DNA from: Polytrichum commune
Lineage: Eukaryota > Streptophyta > Polytrichopsida > Polytrichales > Polytrichaceae
Assembly: GCA_950295325.1 (NCBI GenBank)
Contig: OX485805.1
Location: forward strand, 11,224,501 to 11,288,500
Length of the DNA: 64,000 nt
Direction: 5' to 3'
Shown: one piece after another, positions 12,301-23,078 of the stretch
Layout of the letters: every line of letters begins with the position of its first letter
How positions within the stretch are numbered: the stretch's first letter is position 1
Notes under the pieces: model-generated
The model's input: only the letters and a program-made list of their open reading frames with translations
The model's database searches: none
Told to the model about the DNA's origin: nothing
Position numbers and translations under genes: made by a program

Positions 12301-15300
12301 GATGATATGAAGATTTAGTCCTCTCTGCATTTACATGGTTTTCTTATCACAGCAGCCACACTGTCTTTGGGGCAGTTATGATGAGCTTGGCGTACAGAAA
12401 GTGTTGCCAGACACTTCATTCATTCATCGCTGGAGGGATAAAATTGAGGCCGTCATTATCACCCACGGCCACGAAGATCACATTGGTGCTTTGCCTTGGG
12501 TAGAGATCATTTCTCTTTTATTTTTCTATGTCCTTGCAATTACATCTTATCCTTGGAGAAATTTAATTTTGAAGTTCCAAAAACAAGGTGAATGGTCAAT
12601 CTGCAAGAGATGGACGGCTCATCACAATTTGGACTGATTTCTATGTTTTGTATGGTAGAAACAAATCTACTTTCTGCTGGTTTCCCTTGTTTTCTGCAGA
12701 ATTGTTTTACCTATCAGACGGTAGAATCGAAACTCTTTCCTTACTAGATCAAGTGTAGACCAAATCAGCTGATGTTTGCTGTGTTGTTATGAGCTCTGCT
12801 GCAGGTCATTCCGGCACTTGATCCTAGAACCCCCATCTATGCAACAGGTTTCACAATGCAGGTATGGTTGTGGGATAATACATGTCTATACTGGACTTAT
12901 CCTTAAACTCTCTCAAAATCTCATGTTTTGGTAGGGAGTTTCGCCCCACTTTTGACAATTTCTGATGTTTAAGAAGCGTTCAAGCGGTATCGGAACACCC
13001 AAATTTGGTGAAATGAAGGGGAGGCGTTTGACTTTGGCCAAAAGATGCATGTATATAAATGAGTTTAATGGCAAACTTTTGAAGGCACCAAAATTCTGAC
13101 TTTTGATGCTCTCAAAAGTTTGACAAGGGGTTCATTTTTATGTAACCGTCTCTTGGCCAAAGTCAAACACCTCCGCTTCAATGCACTCAAGGGGTTCTGG
13201 CTCCACTTGAACGCTCCTTAAACATTATAAAAGTGGCGCAAACCTTGCTCCCCAGCTTGAAGAGCACCCCTTGTATACTGTCCGTCATCTTTTCTTGAAT
13301 AGCACCCCTTGTACATAAGATTCTGTGGATGGTAGATCTCAGTGTTCGAATTGCATATTCTCCATGAGTTTGTACATTTATTCTAACACATTTACTGCTG
13401 CATTTGTTCCCAAAAGTTAATCAAGAGGCGGTTGAAGGAGTACAACATACCAGCTGAGGGCCGACTACGCACCTTCACCATGCGTGCGCGCTTTAATGCT
13501 GGGCCCTTTGAAATAGAGCCAATCAGAGTCACGCACTCCATACCAGATTGCTGTGGGCTTGTTTTGCGATGTTCTGATGGAGTTATTTTTCATACGGGTG
13601 ATTGGAAGGTATGTCACAGCACTAAATTGAACATTTTGATTTAGTGTGGCCCACACTATGCATCATCAACCCACATTAATTGTCTTCCAATCGCTAGGTG
13701 TCAACTACATCGTTTCTTCTATTTAGTGTGGGTACATAAATGATGTGCCATCAAATTAGGGTCGCCAACTTTTCTATTGAAAACTTTTTTTTCTGAAATA
13801 AAGTGGCTCAACACAATAATTGTAGTCTGCTTGCGTCATTGCAAAGGCTTCCGCCACCATTGTTTGACCATCACTCTTTGCACACGGTCACCACAATTAA
13901 AGTGAATAATATCTCCAAATCTCAAGACAGCTTGACATGCCTTGACGTTGCCACTGCTTGACATGAATAGTGCCCATGTTAAAATTTGAAATGTAATGTC
14001 CTGCACACTACAATAATTTCTCTATAATTTAAAATAATGTGGTGTTCTACTATAATCTGTACCACATCAAATCAAGACACCTAAATTATTGATAAAAGTT
14101 GGAAATAAAGCCCCCACTAAATAGAAGAAAGAGTGTACAGAGGGTGGCACAGGGCACGTGGTGTAACATGACAAGTCATGAAGATTACCCTAATTAACAT
14201 GGCACACCAATTTTAGACCCTCACTAAATTAGAGGTCTAGTGTACTCAGCTCTGTTTACCTCCTTCCAGTAGCTTTTTTTCTCTCACAACTGGGTAGCAA
14301 TTTTTTTTGCTTTCTGCCGTGATCCAAGTGAGACCTTTGTGCAGATTGATGAGTCCCCTGTGGATGGAAATGTTTTTGACCGGACTGCGCTGGAGCAGCT
14401 TCAAAAGGAAGGTGTGACATTGGTAAGACCCACATGATGCTGTAGGAAATATAAGTGCTAAAGCATGTCTTTAGTGGCATATAGGACTTAAGTCAGACAG
14501 TAGAGTTATCCTTTAACTCAATGGACCTTTTTGTCGGGAGTTGGTCCCCTGTGGTTTTCATTTGTTTCCACTTGTGGTGCATGCTTGGAGGTAGTGTTTG
14601 AATTTGAATGAGAAGCAACCTATTTCAGCCCATTAAGGACCAAACTTATTTTAGCATCTCTTGGCATGAGTTTGACCCTCTATAAACTGATATAGAATGT
14701 CCTGCATTCAAACCTCCACACTTCCTCCAATCATGCACCAAAAAAATTCCAAACCTGGAAAGTGTTGTATGCAAAACAACCAACTCCCGACCATAAGTCA
14801 TGCTGAGTTAGAGGATAACGCTAGTATAAGCCACTAACATGGAGGAATTTGTGGAGTAACAATATTTTTTAAGACTTAAGAAACCATTTTTTCCGTTTGT
14901 AGTGCTATGTATTGATTTCTTTGTTGGGGTGTGCAGATGATGAGCGACTCCACCAATGTATTATCTCCTGGCAGGACTACGAGTGAAGCGGATGTTGCAG
15001 AGGCTCTCATGCGCAAAATCGTGGCAGCCAAAGGTCACCGTGTCATCACAACTCAATTTGCATCCAACGTCCACCGCCTGGGCTGTGTCAAAGCTGCTGC
15101 CGAAGTTTCGGGGCGAAAACTGGTGTGTTTTATTACTCCAATCTTTTTTAACCTTATCAGTAAACACGACATTTGTTTCACCTATCAGTTTGTGACTGAC
15201 CAATTTGATTTTATGTTGGTATACAGGTCTTTATAGGTCTCTCTTTAAGAACGTACCTGGAAGCAGCTTGGAGAGACGGACAAGCACCTTTTGACCCCTC

Positions 15301-18300
15301 TATCCTGGTATTGAAATCTTAAACAAACACTGGGTATTTTGAACCTCAAAATCTCTTTACCGTTTAAGTGTTGCATGACTGTGTAAAGCCATCTAATTTG
15401 TCAGTGTATCAAATTCAAGAATTTCGTATTGATTGTAATGATTGTGTCATCACATGACTAATGAATCGATGTGACTGAAGGTTCATGTGTCAGTGATTTA
15501 GTTGCCTGCAACAACATTTCTAAAACTGTGCAGGTGAAAGCGGAGGATATGGATGCTTATGCACCAAAGGACCTTCTTATTGTGACCACAGGATCACAGG
15601 TTTCCCTGCATCTGCCACTATCATTCGACCAATTTCACACTTAAGGATAAAGGACCATACATTTATATTTTGCTCAAACCTTTCAAATAAAGTTTCTCAA
15701 AGGAAAACCTCAACAATCATATTCTATCTTCTGCCGTTGCAGAAGTTGAGGATTGCAAGGTTTCAAATTGTCTGTATATAGCCACTACAGTTGAAATTAC
15801 ACCTATTCTCACCATTGTAAATTGGACGTCTCTCTTTATCACAAAGGCATTTGGTGCACATTTTATTTCTTTAGATAACAATATTAGTAGAAGATATTTG
15901 ATTAGTATTTTTACTGGAACTGATATTTAAATTGCTAAACTGCTGTCAGGCAGAGCCTCGGGCGGCACTAAATTTGGCTTCCATGGGCTCAAGCCGCCTG
16001 CTCAAGCTCAACAAAGATGATGTTGTCCTCTACTCTGCCAAGGTAAAGAATTATCTAGTTTTGAGTTCCTCCAAGTTTTTGCATCAAATATCATTGATGG
16101 TCCATGGGAGGCGGCAGCTGCTTGATCCATATTTGATGATGTACTTGTGGTGGTTCCATAGGGAACCTTATTTGGTCCTTTTTGTGTTTCTTTATTTGCA
16201 ACCATCAACTGTCTTCAAACCTTGAGGATCTTTTGCCAAGGTCTCTTCACAACCTGTTGCTTTTGCACCTGAAGATGATCCCTGGAAACGAGACTCGTGT
16301 CGTGAAAATGATGAATCGCATTGCGGAACTTGGGCCGACCCTTGTGATGGGGAGGGGAGAGAATCTTCACACTTCTGGTCACGCATACCGTGGAGAGCTG
16401 GTAAAATGTTAGAATAACATCTTTAATTCTGGAATAATGTTGTAACAGTTACATGATTTCTTATTTCCTTCTATGTGCCAGATTATGCTATTACAAAGAA
16501 AATAATTACATAAGAATAGTGCATATATTTGGAAATAAGTTCATTGTACACCACTAAGTATAGTTCAAACAAAATAAGAAATTTAATGCACCACCCTTTG
16601 GAAATTTGTGATGCAAGTTCATGTTCATGTTCATGTTCATATCTATATTTCTGCTACAATCATAATTACGAAACTTATATTGGTAGAGAGACGTCCTTCA
16701 GCTTTTGCAATGGGCTTTCCTGCAATGGCTTCAGACTCGAGTCATATGTTACATTAGGCTACATGTTCACCTGTTTTGAACAAGGGAGTGTCGGGGACAA
16801 GAACCATTACTTACTCTAGGTTTTGCAAAATTATGAAAAATGGGTAGCGACTGTAATGTTGTCACTTGAAGATACAACAGAGACTTAGACATGGCATTCA
16901 GACAATATGGAAATTGTTCTTGAGTAAAAGGGCTCCCACAAGATTTCAGGTAATGAATGACACCACAATGTTGAGGCTGGTTTTTTGTGCAGGAAGAGGT
17001 ATTGAGATTAGTGAAACCACAACATTTTCTTCCTGTTCACGGCGAATATGCGTTCCTCAAAGAGCATGAGCTTCTTGGGAAAGCCAATGGCATTCGTCAT
17101 ACTGCTGTATGCACCATTATTTGAATTTCTTTCTTGATGAACCTATGCATCTCTTTCATCATCAATGGTACATCAAAAGACGTTAGTTGAATGTTCAGTG
17201 AAGGTAAAGAGCAAAATTATAGCTTTCTTCTGACTACACATTAGAGTTATTCTCTAACTGAACCTGAGTTTGGTCCTCAATGAAGCGAAATAGATTTCAC
17301 TCCATTTAAATTCAACACTATCTCCGAGCATGCACCACAACTGAATAGAAATGATTGGCTTTGAATTGCAAACCAACCAATGGAAGATCATAGGTGTCCA
17401 GTCCCTGACGAAGATTCCCACTGAGTTAAAACAATAACTCTATTGTCGATTCACTTTCACAGTAAACATTAGATTGAGCTTGTTGCTGGTTGTAGACGCT
17501 TTCCTTATTGTTGTTAAGAAAGCATCTCAAGATGAATGTCTGGGTGCAGGTTATCAAAAATGGGGAGATGCTTGGGGTGGCTCCCTTGAGGAATGGTAGG
17601 GTGCTTTCAAGTGGATTCTCCCAGCTTGGAAGGGAAAAGATGAAGGTTAGTTACAGTCAAAGACTTGCACATCTTAGATTTCAACTCCAACCGGAAGTCA
17701 TGTTCTTCTATCGACCCTTTCAAGAAATGTGGGTGCACTGGGGAGAACTGTGATATCTAGAAGTTAAGAGAGTGGGAAACAGAATGATTAAAGAGTTATT
17801 GGCTCACTCAGTATGACTTTTGGTTGGGAGTTTGTTGTTTTGCATACAATACCTTCAACGTTGGGAATTTTTTGGTGCATGCTTGAAGGTAGTGTGGGAG
17901 GTTAGAACGAAGAAGATTCCATATTGGTTCATTCAGTGTCAAACTCATTTTGGCATGCCAAGAGGTGCTAAAATGAGTTTGGCCCTCAATGAACTGAAGT
18001 AGAGGACTCTTCATTTAAATTCAAAGACAACCTCCGAGCATGCACCACAAGTGAACTGAAATGATTGATCTTGTATGCAAAACAATCAAGTGAAAGATCT
18101 AGGGGACGAACTCCTGACGAAAGGTCCACTTTGAATTAAGGATAGTTTTAATATGGTAGGAGAACTGAATCAGTGTCATTGCATAAACACATCTAGAGCA
18201 TTGCAAGGTGCTTACGAGAAGTCTGGCATATCGCAGTTGATGTACAACGATGGAGACAAGGCATTTGGTACTGCAGCCGATCTGTGTGTCCAGGAACGCA

Positions 18301-20675
18301 TGCAAATTGCATTAGAAGGTCTCGTTATTGCCAGGTACTTGTTCAAGATTCTTCTTGCATTCCTAGGATTTTCTAAGTTATTGCTACCAAGGGATCAATC
18401 AAGATGCCCTTGCAAATTGTTCATAAGCAAATGTCTTGATGTTTTTTAAGCATGTGTGAAGACGTTCTCTTCTATTCTAGCTTCAAGAATGCTTTTTCAA
18501 GAATCAAGGACCTTAAGTACATGCTTGAATCCCAAAGCATAGTCAAGTGGCAATCTCTCATTTGTCATCACCTCGTTATAGCTTATCATCGGACACAAAG
18601 CCTTCTTCCATCTACAAAGATCTAATTGAAGAGATTTGTCCCAAATGGGATCATTCTTAGGTTATCAGGATTACCTAGGGATTATTCCATTTGCACTAGT
18701 ATCTGAATAGGCTACTTAAGACTGTTATGGATTCTCATAACTTCATGATTTACGTTACTGTTTTATCCCTTGGAAGCGACCTCTGTGTTTAAGAGCTTCT
18801 TAATTGGTGACTCGTGCAAACAGTGTGGAGGTAGTTAGAGGTGAAGAAACAGCAGTGGCCAGTGACGAATTTGAAGAAAACAATGGCTTCGATGCAGACG
18901 AAGCTGATGAGGATGAGTTTGGATTGCAAGGGAGGATCCGCATTACCACGCGGTGCTTGTGGACCGACAGTGGAAAACTCTTGGAGTCTTTGCAAAGAGC
19001 AGCTGATGTGGCACTCTCGAGCTGTCGGAAAGATGCTCGGTTGGCGACCGTCGAGCGCCAGGTGGGTGCGATCCTTCGGAAAGTCGTGCAGAAGTATAGC
19101 AACCGGAGACCCGATGTGATCGTCATCGCTACAGAGGCTGCAAATAAGGTTATTACAGGTAGTAGTAGAAGTGAGGATCAAAATCAAAACGACGACAAAA
19201 CCAGGAGTTTCCGCAGCAACAAATTTGACAAGTTTTCACGCAGTGCGAGAGTAGCTCAACCTGTTCCAGAGCCTGTACAGAAGTTGAAGAAGGTGAAGCA
19301 AGTTACAGAACAAACATCGGTAACGGTAGACAGCATGAAGATAGTAGAAACAAATGTATTGAATGCTTTTGAAGAAGCTGAAAAAACAAGCTCTCGTGTT
19401 GATGAGATAAAGGATAGTGATGAGGATGTCGAGTTACGCACAACATCAACATCAAATACAACTATAGTGGAAGAGGTTGAAATTGTCCATTCGCAAGACA
19501 AGGTAAAGGAGGACAATGATACCGAATCCGTCACCACAACAGATGAAGCGCCAGAATCACAAGGTACTATGGATACTTCAGAGAAAAACTTTTGGATAAT
19601 CACCAGTCTTGTTTCCATCCAAGTATGTGAATTATCAAGGCCACCTGTTCCAACAGACAGGGAAGAAGGAAGTGTGAGTTATTGAAAGAAAATGTACACG
19701 AAGAGATTGGCGAGCAGGTAGTGTTTGGGTCCATGTTTTGTGCAGGCACTGTCACAACTATCCTTCTGAACCAAGAAGTTTGTGAATACTTTTGACCTCC
19801 AGGGACAGAGAGGGACTCGGATGATTTGGTTGTGTTGAATGAACTTAGTGGTTCAGGATCCTCACCTACACCTCAGGATGGAACTCAGGCACTCCCAAAG
19901 AAACGTCAAAAATGGAGGTAACAGGACAAATACACAATCTTCTGTAGGAGCCTTGAAGTTATTGTTCCTTTGAACACATATCAATCGGAAAAAAACGTCT
20001 GCTTGTCCTTTCAGAAAGTGGTCTAGTAAATAACCTTCAATAGGAAGCTTTTCTTGTAGAGCATATGGAGCAGCGAAGAAACAACTTGTGTAACCGAATC
20101 GCATATAGGATTGTGGCATTTTACTAGAGTAGCAACAAATTGCTACCTAAATTGTTTCTTCTGATTTCTTCTTTAGTGAGAGATGAAAATTTCATCATTT
20201 TCATTGTCAAAAGAACTACCTATTGACTGAAGTGAAACTACAACTTGGCACACAGGTCTGATGAGACAGTGAAGTTGATTGAAGCGCGGAGTGCAATGGA
20301 GGAGCAGATGGTGAAGGCGAAAAAGAAGAAGCCATCGTGGAAAGATATTGCAGCTTCACTTACACAACATGGGTTCACTCGTACTCCCGAACAGTGCAGC
20401 TCCATGTGGTCATCTTTGGTGAAGAAATACGAGGTAGAAACACACTTTTGCTTGCATGTTATGCACTTTGACATGCAACTAAGAAAAGATTATTATGGCA
20501 GTCTTCTAATTTTTCAATCCTGGACGGTTTATGGGTCCAGGCTGAGGTCGAAGACAAGTCCACAAGCGAACAGATGAGCAAATCTGGGCCACCGAAGAAA
20601 GAGTGGATGTATTTTGAATCCGTTGGTGCTGTCCTTCTGAAACAACGAACACAAAAAGATCAGAAGACACTTTGA
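9355..20675 (+). CDS. RNJ: Plastid-targeted ribonuclease J (β-CASP metallo-β-lactamase) with GT-1 domain
   Basis: Exons: 9355–9502, 10210–10441, 12376–12499, 12805–12861, 13417–13608, 14345–14422, 14937–15122, 15227–15307, 15534–15599, 15950–16042, 16275–16400, 16993–17106, 17550–17645, 18237–18334, 18824–19563, 19803–19917, 20256–20433, 20541–20675. All junctions agree in phase; the product is about 952 residues. Family role: RNase J is a 5'-3' exo/endonuclease that matures and surveys organelle RNA; in plants it acts in chloroplasts. Seen: an Arg/Ser/Ala-rich N-terminus like a plastid transit peptide; the metal site HGHEDH (about 157–162); HSIPD, HTGDWK and SDSTNV; the β-CASP segment [25 protein letters not shown] Glu/Asp/Ser/Thr-rich linker follows, then a Myb/trihelix-like GT-1 domain (about 850–935, W-K-D-I-A and W-S-S-L-V-K-K-Y). 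Length fits land-plant RNJ (roughly 900 residues). All catalytic motifs are intact. Confidence 0.92.
10356..11560 (+). repeat. Tandem partial duplications of RNase J exon 2 within intron 2
   Basis: The end of exon 2 plus about 200 bp of intron (from GGGCTTGGGGA at 10356) is repeated at about 10649 and 10952, with a fourth fragment of the intronic part near 11420–11560. Copy 2 keeps an open frame resembling the exon ([16 protein letters not shown]) and its donor CCCGA|GTAAGT. Copy 3 has a stop (TGA in place of CGA) and has lost the donor. No usable acceptor in phase was seen before copy 2, so both are read as dead pseudo-exons. Confidence 0.8.
11200..12240 (+). repeat. Second duplicated block in RNase J intron 2
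   Basis: A segment of about 150–190 bp (order: aaatttgcacatttgcctc … tgctgatgagaattcagg … ggccatgacat … cacatcatcttgcaaaat) at about 11203–11395 recurs at about 12040–12235, diverged, in direct orientation. Together with the pseudo-exon copies it explains the large size of this intron. Confidence 0.65.
11650..11985. mobile_element. Foldback MITE family A, copy 1 (RNase J intron 2)
   Basis: About 330 bp. The left part has 'gttgggagttgatcccc' and 'gtggtgcatgcttgaaggtagtgttt'; the right part has the inverse 'ctacctccaagcatgcac' and 'gcaaaacaacca…'. Three further copies sit in later introns of the same gene (14501–14822, 17241–17442, 17791–18150). This copy has weakened ends. Confidence 0.65.
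12969..13222. mobile_element. Small TIR element in RNase J intron 4
   Basis: The left end 'ttaagaagcgttcaagcgg' (12969) is inverted at the right end 'ccacttgaacgctccttaaa' (to 13222). Internally 'ggaggcgtttgactttggcc' pairs with 'ggccaaagtcaaacacctcc'. About 254 bp, no coding capacity. The edges contain TTAA/TTA-like bases, but a target duplication cannot be assigned with certainty. Confidence 0.65.
13625..14240. mobile_element. Foldback repeat in RNase J intron 5
   Basis: Most of intron 5 is an imperfect inverted repeat. 'cttctatttagtgtggg … ccaacttttc' near 13715–13777 pairs with 'gaaaagttgg…' type sequence 'aaaagttggaaataaagcc…cactaaatagaag' near 14094–14130. The phrase 'tttagtgtgg' near 13638 has a counterpart near the right end. 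Boundaries are approximate. Confidence 0.45.
14501..14822. mobile_element. Foldback MITE family A, copy 2 (RNase J intron 6)
   Basis: Best-preserved copy. The left end reads tagagttatcctttaactca … gtcgggagttggt; the right end reads accaactcccgac … tgagttagaggataacgct. This is a long terminal inverted repeat of about 42 bp with a few mismatches. The internal arms 'gtggtgcatgcttggaggtag' and 'ttcctccaatcatgcacc' also pair. No ORF. Confidence 0.8.
17241..17442. mobile_element. Foldback MITE family A, copy 3, internally deleted (RNase J intron 12)
   Basis: Ends 'ttagagttattctctaactga' and 'tgagttaaaacaataactct'. Only about 200 bp remain; the left internal arm present in the other copies is missing. 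The retained right half has 'ctatctccgagcatgcaccac', matching the other copies. Confidence 0.7.
17791..18150. mobile_element. Foldback MITE family A, copy 4 (RNase J intron 13)
   Basis: About 360 bp between 'aagagttattggctcactca' and 'gaattaaggatagtttta', with internal arms 'gtgcatgcttgaaggtagtg' and 'caacctccgagcatgcacca'. It also carries a palindromic 'ctcattttggcatgccaaga…' core. Confidence 0.7.
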
Positions 20676-21060
20676 GGGTGCAATCTCACCAACTTGAGAA
20701 CCTCATGCAGAAATCATCAACCATTGAACCATCATAAGAAAGTCCAAGTGGCTGATTGAGTAAGGCTAAATTGTGGGTTAGTTAATTGTTTTGCAAAGTC
20801 TGATCTATAATTTCCTATTGTTTGCACCATAGTTGTCACTCAAATCTTCCAGTACTGCCTCTCTCACTCTCCTCACTCTTCTGAAATAACAAAAATATAA
20901 AGATCAGAAGACACTTTGAGGTTGCAATTTTCTTGTGCCCCTGTAGATCATCTCACCAACTTGAGAACCTCATGAGTAAGGAGAAGGGTAAGTCAGTTAG
21001 TTGTTTTGCAAAGTCTGATCTAAAATTCCTATTGTTTGCTCAATACCATTGTCACTTAAA
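20633..21060 (+). repeat. Tandem duplication of the RNase J stop-codon region
   Basis: The last codons and 3' flank (AAAGATCAGAAGACACTTTGAG, then 'caacttgagaacctcatg', 'ttgttttgcaaagtctgatct', 'cctattgtttgc') at about 20633–20880 recur at about 20881–21060. The true stop is in the first unit (20673–20675). The second unit is 3' flank or UTR. Confidence 0.8.
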
Positions 21061-21069
21061 ATCCTGCAG

Positions 21070-21099
21070 TACTCTCTCTCTCTCTCTCTCTCTCTCTTC
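21070..21099. repeat. (CT)n microsatellite
   Basis: About 14 consecutive CT units directly downstream of the duplicated RNase J 3' region. Confidence 0.8.
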
Positions 21100-21130
21100 T
21101 GCATGTTGATTATAGAAGAAGGCCCTTGCT

Positions 21131-21216
21131 ATAGGAGCTTCTTGCATTTGAGAAAGTCTAGTGGGACTTTGAAGTGCAAGATTAGACTGCACTTTTCAAA
21201 TGCAAGAAGCTCCTGT
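21131..21216. other. Strong short hairpin
   Basis: Arms 'aggagcttcttgcatttgag' (from about 21138) and 'caaatgcaagaagctcct' (to about 21215) form roughly 24 bp of pairing with one single-base bulge. The loop is about 35 nt. It lies about 460 bp after the RNase J stop. The geometry resembles a plant miRNA precursor or a tiny foldback element; nothing else supports either. Confidence 0.55.
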
Positions 21217-22456
21217 AGGAAGAGCCTACGCCTGCTGCAAGATGGCCTTAATTTTTCTGCATGCCGCCTTAATTCCACGAGGGAAGAACTCTTCTGCACT
21301 CAAAAGTACTAACTTCTCGAAAACTCACTAGTGCAAATAGAACACGGAGCTTCTCAATTTGTATTAGAACAAACCCTCCCCCAGCAGGCAGGCAAGCACC
21401 GCAAAACAGACAATAGGATGCCTGACATTTCGAGCTTAAAGGCATCTTCTGATATCTTCTAGACCCACTTTTCAGTAGTCAAATCGTGTATAGATTTTCT
21501 TAAAAGCATAAATAAGTACAGAGTGGAGATTATTATATTCCGGTTGGTAGATATAATGTGATCTTGCATGCAGAACAGTACTTTGGGACCTATCTCGAGC
21601 AGACCATCCTGTGAGAGTACATGCAGAGGATTATATAAAACTAATGAAAATCTAAGGAAAAGGAACAAGGCCTCAATGACCGACCCCAAAGCGCGTACAC
21701 TACAATGGGTCAATTTTGCAAAGACTATGGGCTCAAACGCATGCATGACTGTACTAAGGAAAATATCTTGACCTCTTCCTAGTGTGTAAACCTCCCTGAT
21801 GACAACACCAAGCTCTCGTAGGTAGAAGAAGCAGTCCATGAAAAGGTCAAGTAACAGTTACTAGAAACGCTCAACTGAGGTAGTAAAATTTTGGGGCTGT
21901 AATAGATTATGGACTCAATGAGGGCCACCTTTCTCTTTCTATTTTGGGCGTGGATGAAGAATTGGTTTTTAATGAAGTCTTAACCCTCCGGAAGTCTTAA
22001 TTTAACCCCCTGAATGTTACATCAACAAGAAAGCGTGATCTCCCTGAACACCAACATTACCTTGCAAATGACTACTGTTTTGGAGACCTCAACTTATAAC
22101 AATGATGACTGCACTTATCATCTCAACAATATGTCCTGAGTCACAAATTACCCCAAATTTTCTGTTTATGGAAAATAAGTTATCCACGCTGAGAACCTGT
22201 CAAATTTCTAAATTTATCTAATTGGTAGCACATAAAAAGCAAGCTTTGCGAAGCCAAAGACACAGAGCTTAAGATGAAATTGAAGAAGTGAGAACACGTT
22301 ACACTTGAGAAGTGGTAGTGTGGTGAAGCCTAGAAGGTCTCATCAATGGGCTACGTCAACACCATTTGTTCAATTTTTCAGAATCCCTTTTGAAATCGAC
22401 AACTGAGGTTATGAGATTCTGCTATAAATCATCGTCGAACGTTTGTAGTTTTTATT
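21217..22456. other. Intergenic; 3' flanks of RNase J and the STI1-like gene
   Basis: No gene recognised. The last few hundred bases before 22457 are presumably the 3' UTR of the minus-strand STI1-like gene. Confidence 0.4.
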
Positions 22457-23045
22457 TCACCTTGCATTTTGACATTGAGCAGCTTTGTCTTGTTTTCGTA
22501 TCCGACTACGCATCAGTTTGCCAAGCTGGTTGTAGAATTCCACCACTTTCTTATCATTCTTATACTTGTGCATCGCATCGGGGTTCCCAGCAATCTCAGC
22601 TACAGCTGCCATGATCTCGGGGTCTTCAAGACCATTTTTAATGTCAGTGGTCTCCATCACATCCTTCACAAGCTCTTGTGTCGGTTTCATCATCTCTACA
22701 AAAGCAACGACAAAAGCATCAACATCCTGCCATGGGGGGGGGGGGCTTTTTATCTGGAAAATAACTATCTAATTTCAGATCAACCCACAAAGCCTATGCA
22801 GACAGTTTGCTTAGAGTGTAACCAGTTGGTACCTATCTTCAACCTTATTTATTACCAAAGCAATCTGGAGCTAAATAGACAATCTTGAACAAAAAAGAAA
22901 GATTACCTACCCCTGACTTCTTGTTGCAGTTTTATCCTTGATGGGTCTTGCTCCACGCGCAAAAACTCTGCTCAAGCAATTGCATCTTGAAATTGTCAGT
23001 TTTGGGAGATTCTTGGAGATAAAATAGCATGTCACTATTATATGT

Positions 23046-23078
<33 letters not shown>

